Part shown: positions 6,653-7,624 of the stretch, one piece after another | How the letters are laid out: each line of letters begins with the position of its first letter | Numbering within the stretch: the first letter of the stretch is position 1 | DNA from: Thermoplasmata archaeon | GTDB taxonomy: Archaea; Thermoplasmatota; Thermoplasmata; Thermoplasmatales; Thermoplasmataceae | Direction of reading: 5' to 3' | Assembly: GCA_021811505.1 (NCBI GenBank) | Contig: JAJZOM010000187.1 | Coordinates: 1 to 7,624 of the forward strand | DNA: 7,624 nt | Notes under the pieces: generated by a model | What the model saw: only the letters and a program-made list of their open reading frames with translations | Database searches by the model: none | What the model was told of the DNA's origin: nothing | Translations under genes and position numbers: made by a program

Positions 6653-7562
6653 GGTAGAACTGATCCAGTTTCCTCAGTCCTTCATCTAGCCCTACCTTGG
6701 GTCTGAAACCAAGGACCTTTTCTGCCTTGCTGGTATCGGCTAGGGTTTCCATCACGTAATTTTTGACCGGCATTTCGATGTATTTGGGCTTGATTGAGGT
6801 TCCAAGCATCCTGTTGATCTTCAAGACCAGTTCATTCAGATCGTAATTTTTCCCTGATCCTACGTTGAATACCTGATAGCCATCTGCTTTTGTGGCCCTA
6901 ACGAGAGCTTCGGCCACATCCTCTGCATAAATGAAATCCCTCCTCTGCCTTCCATCACCGTATATTACGGGTTGTTCTGATTTCTTTATATTCCAGAGAA
7001 ATTGCGTGGCAAGATTTGCATACCCCTTTTTGGCGTTTTCGTATTTTCCATAGACTGAGAAGAAGCGCATTGCAGATGTCTCCACGCCATGAAGTTTGAA
7101 GTATAGTTCCGCCATTCTCTCTGCTGCTATCCTGGCTTCGGTATAATAGTCTGTTACGCCAGGTATTACATCTTCCTTGTGAGGCGGTTTTATCCCATTG
7201 TAAATAGAGGAGGTCGAAGCAAACACAACTTTAGAATTGTTCTTTTTGGCAAATTCCAGTACTGAAGTTATTCCAGAAATGACTTCGGAAACAAGGAATG
7301 GATTGTCACGATACATTGGAGAGGCTGAGTATATTCCGAGATGGAAAACCTGATCCGCCTTCAGGTTTAGCCTTCCTATATTCTTTGCATCCTCCCTAAT
7401 AAATGTGATCGCCTTTTCAGAGATCAGATCATTCAGATTTGTTTCTGATCCAGTGTGAAGGTTATCGATTACGGTGAGATCGTTACCTTTGTAAATACTT
7501 CTCACAAGATTTGTTCCTATGAAACCAGCTCCGCCTGTAACTATTATTTTCTTGCTTTCCAT
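6648..7562 (-). CDS. NAD-dependent sugar epimerase/dehydratase (extended SDR family)
   Basis: This 304-residue protein is a cytoplasmic nucleotide-sugar epimerase or dehydratase of the UDP-glucose 4-epimerase type, a usual length for the family. The N-terminal Rossmann motif TGGAGFIG is at residues 9-16, and Asp33 at the end of strand 2 points to NAD rather than NADP. The Ser/Thr cluster STSSIY (116-121) supplies the catalytic Ser/Thr. RFFSVYG (166-172) and RRDFIYAEDVA (207-217) are typical substrate-domain motifs. The expected YxxxK pair reads Tyr140-Thr-Glu-Ala-Arg144, so Arg (codon AGG, 7131-7133) stands where the catalytic Lys normally is; the rest of the helix, including Glu148, is conserved. 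An in-frame TAA directly precedes the ATG, which fixes this as the first possible ATG start. It heads a unit with the kinase and flippase downstream. The substrate cannot be read from the sequence. Confidence 0.92.
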   Translation of the reverse strand: MESKKIIVTGGAGFIGTNLVRSIYKGNDLTVIDNLHTGSETNLNDLISEKAITFIREDAKNIGRLNLKADQVFHLGIYSASPMYRDNPFLVSEVISGITSVLEFAKKNNSKVVFASTSSIYNGIKPPHKEDVIPGVTDYYTEARIAAERMAELYFKLHGVETSAMRFFSVYGKYENAKKGYANLATQFLWNIKKSEQPVIYGDGRQRRDFIYAEDVAEALVRATKADGYQVFNVGSGKNYDLNELVLKINRMLGTSIKPKYIEMPVKNYVMETLADTSKAEKVLGFRPKVGLDEGLRKLDQFYR

Positions 7563-7585
7563 TTAAAACATTCCTGTTATCATTT

Positions 7586-7597
7586 GTATTTATTTAA
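7586..7597 (-). promoter_or_regulatory. TATA-like box of the epimerase-kinase-flippase unit
   Basis: The minus strand reads TTAAATAAATAC about 24-35 bases before the epimerase ATG. With the usual archaeal distance from box to transcription start, the transcript would begin at or just before the ATG. There is only a weak GGAA-like match before the ATG, so a leaderless or very short leader is likely. Confidence 0.5.
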
Positions 7598-7624
7598 CAT
7601 TATTTTTCCGACAGCATATCCTCT

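Overview
The window looks like chromosomal DNA of an archaeon, most likely a wall-less acidophile of the Thermoplasmatales type. Genes with their own promoter have a TATA-like box about 18-35 bases before the start and no ribosome binding site, as expected for leaderless transcripts. Genes inside a transcription unit carry the archaeal site GGTGA or GAGG. Arginine is often AGG/AGA. The exposed protein domains are Ser/Asn/Thr-rich and poor in charge, as is common in acidophiles. The genus cannot be named from the sequence alone.

Every gene I can support is on the minus strand, so the window reads from right to left. Bases 7562-4067 hold a sugar and envelope-glycan unit: an extended SDR NAD-dependent sugar epimerase/dehydratase, then after 4 bases a TTG-started GHMP sugar kinase of the HddA-like type (COG2605), then after 54 bases a 14-helix polysaccharide/lipid-linked-sugar flippase of the Wzx/MOP class. 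Together they could modify and phosphorylate a sugar and export a lipid-linked glycan.

Bases 3941-1458 encode an 827-residue membrane protein. It has about six N-terminal helices, a cysteine-free and charge-poor external domain of about 525 residues with 20 N-glycosylation sequons, a probable Ig-like domain near the end, and a C-terminal anchor. Bases 1394-177 encode a 405-residue, two-helix protein. Its external half is a Ser/Gly linker interrupted by five 7-residue repeats, and its cytoplasmic half ends in a DUF4129-like domain. Two bases after its stop, a further gene with a TTG start and a clear GGTGA site runs off the left edge; its 58 visible codons look like a membrane protein.

The left half (827 aa, 405 aa and the edge gene) may be a cell-surface membrane assembly. 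DUF4129 proteins commonly sit with MoxR ATPases, DUF58 proteins and transglutaminase-like proteins, and this could be an archaeal version whose remaining genes lie to the left. The flippase unit next door may supply the glycan that decorates it; this link is inference. There is no gene-free stretch over 300 bases: the gaps are 62, 4, 54, 125, 63 and 2 bases. I see no RNA genes, insertion sequences or CRISPR arrays.
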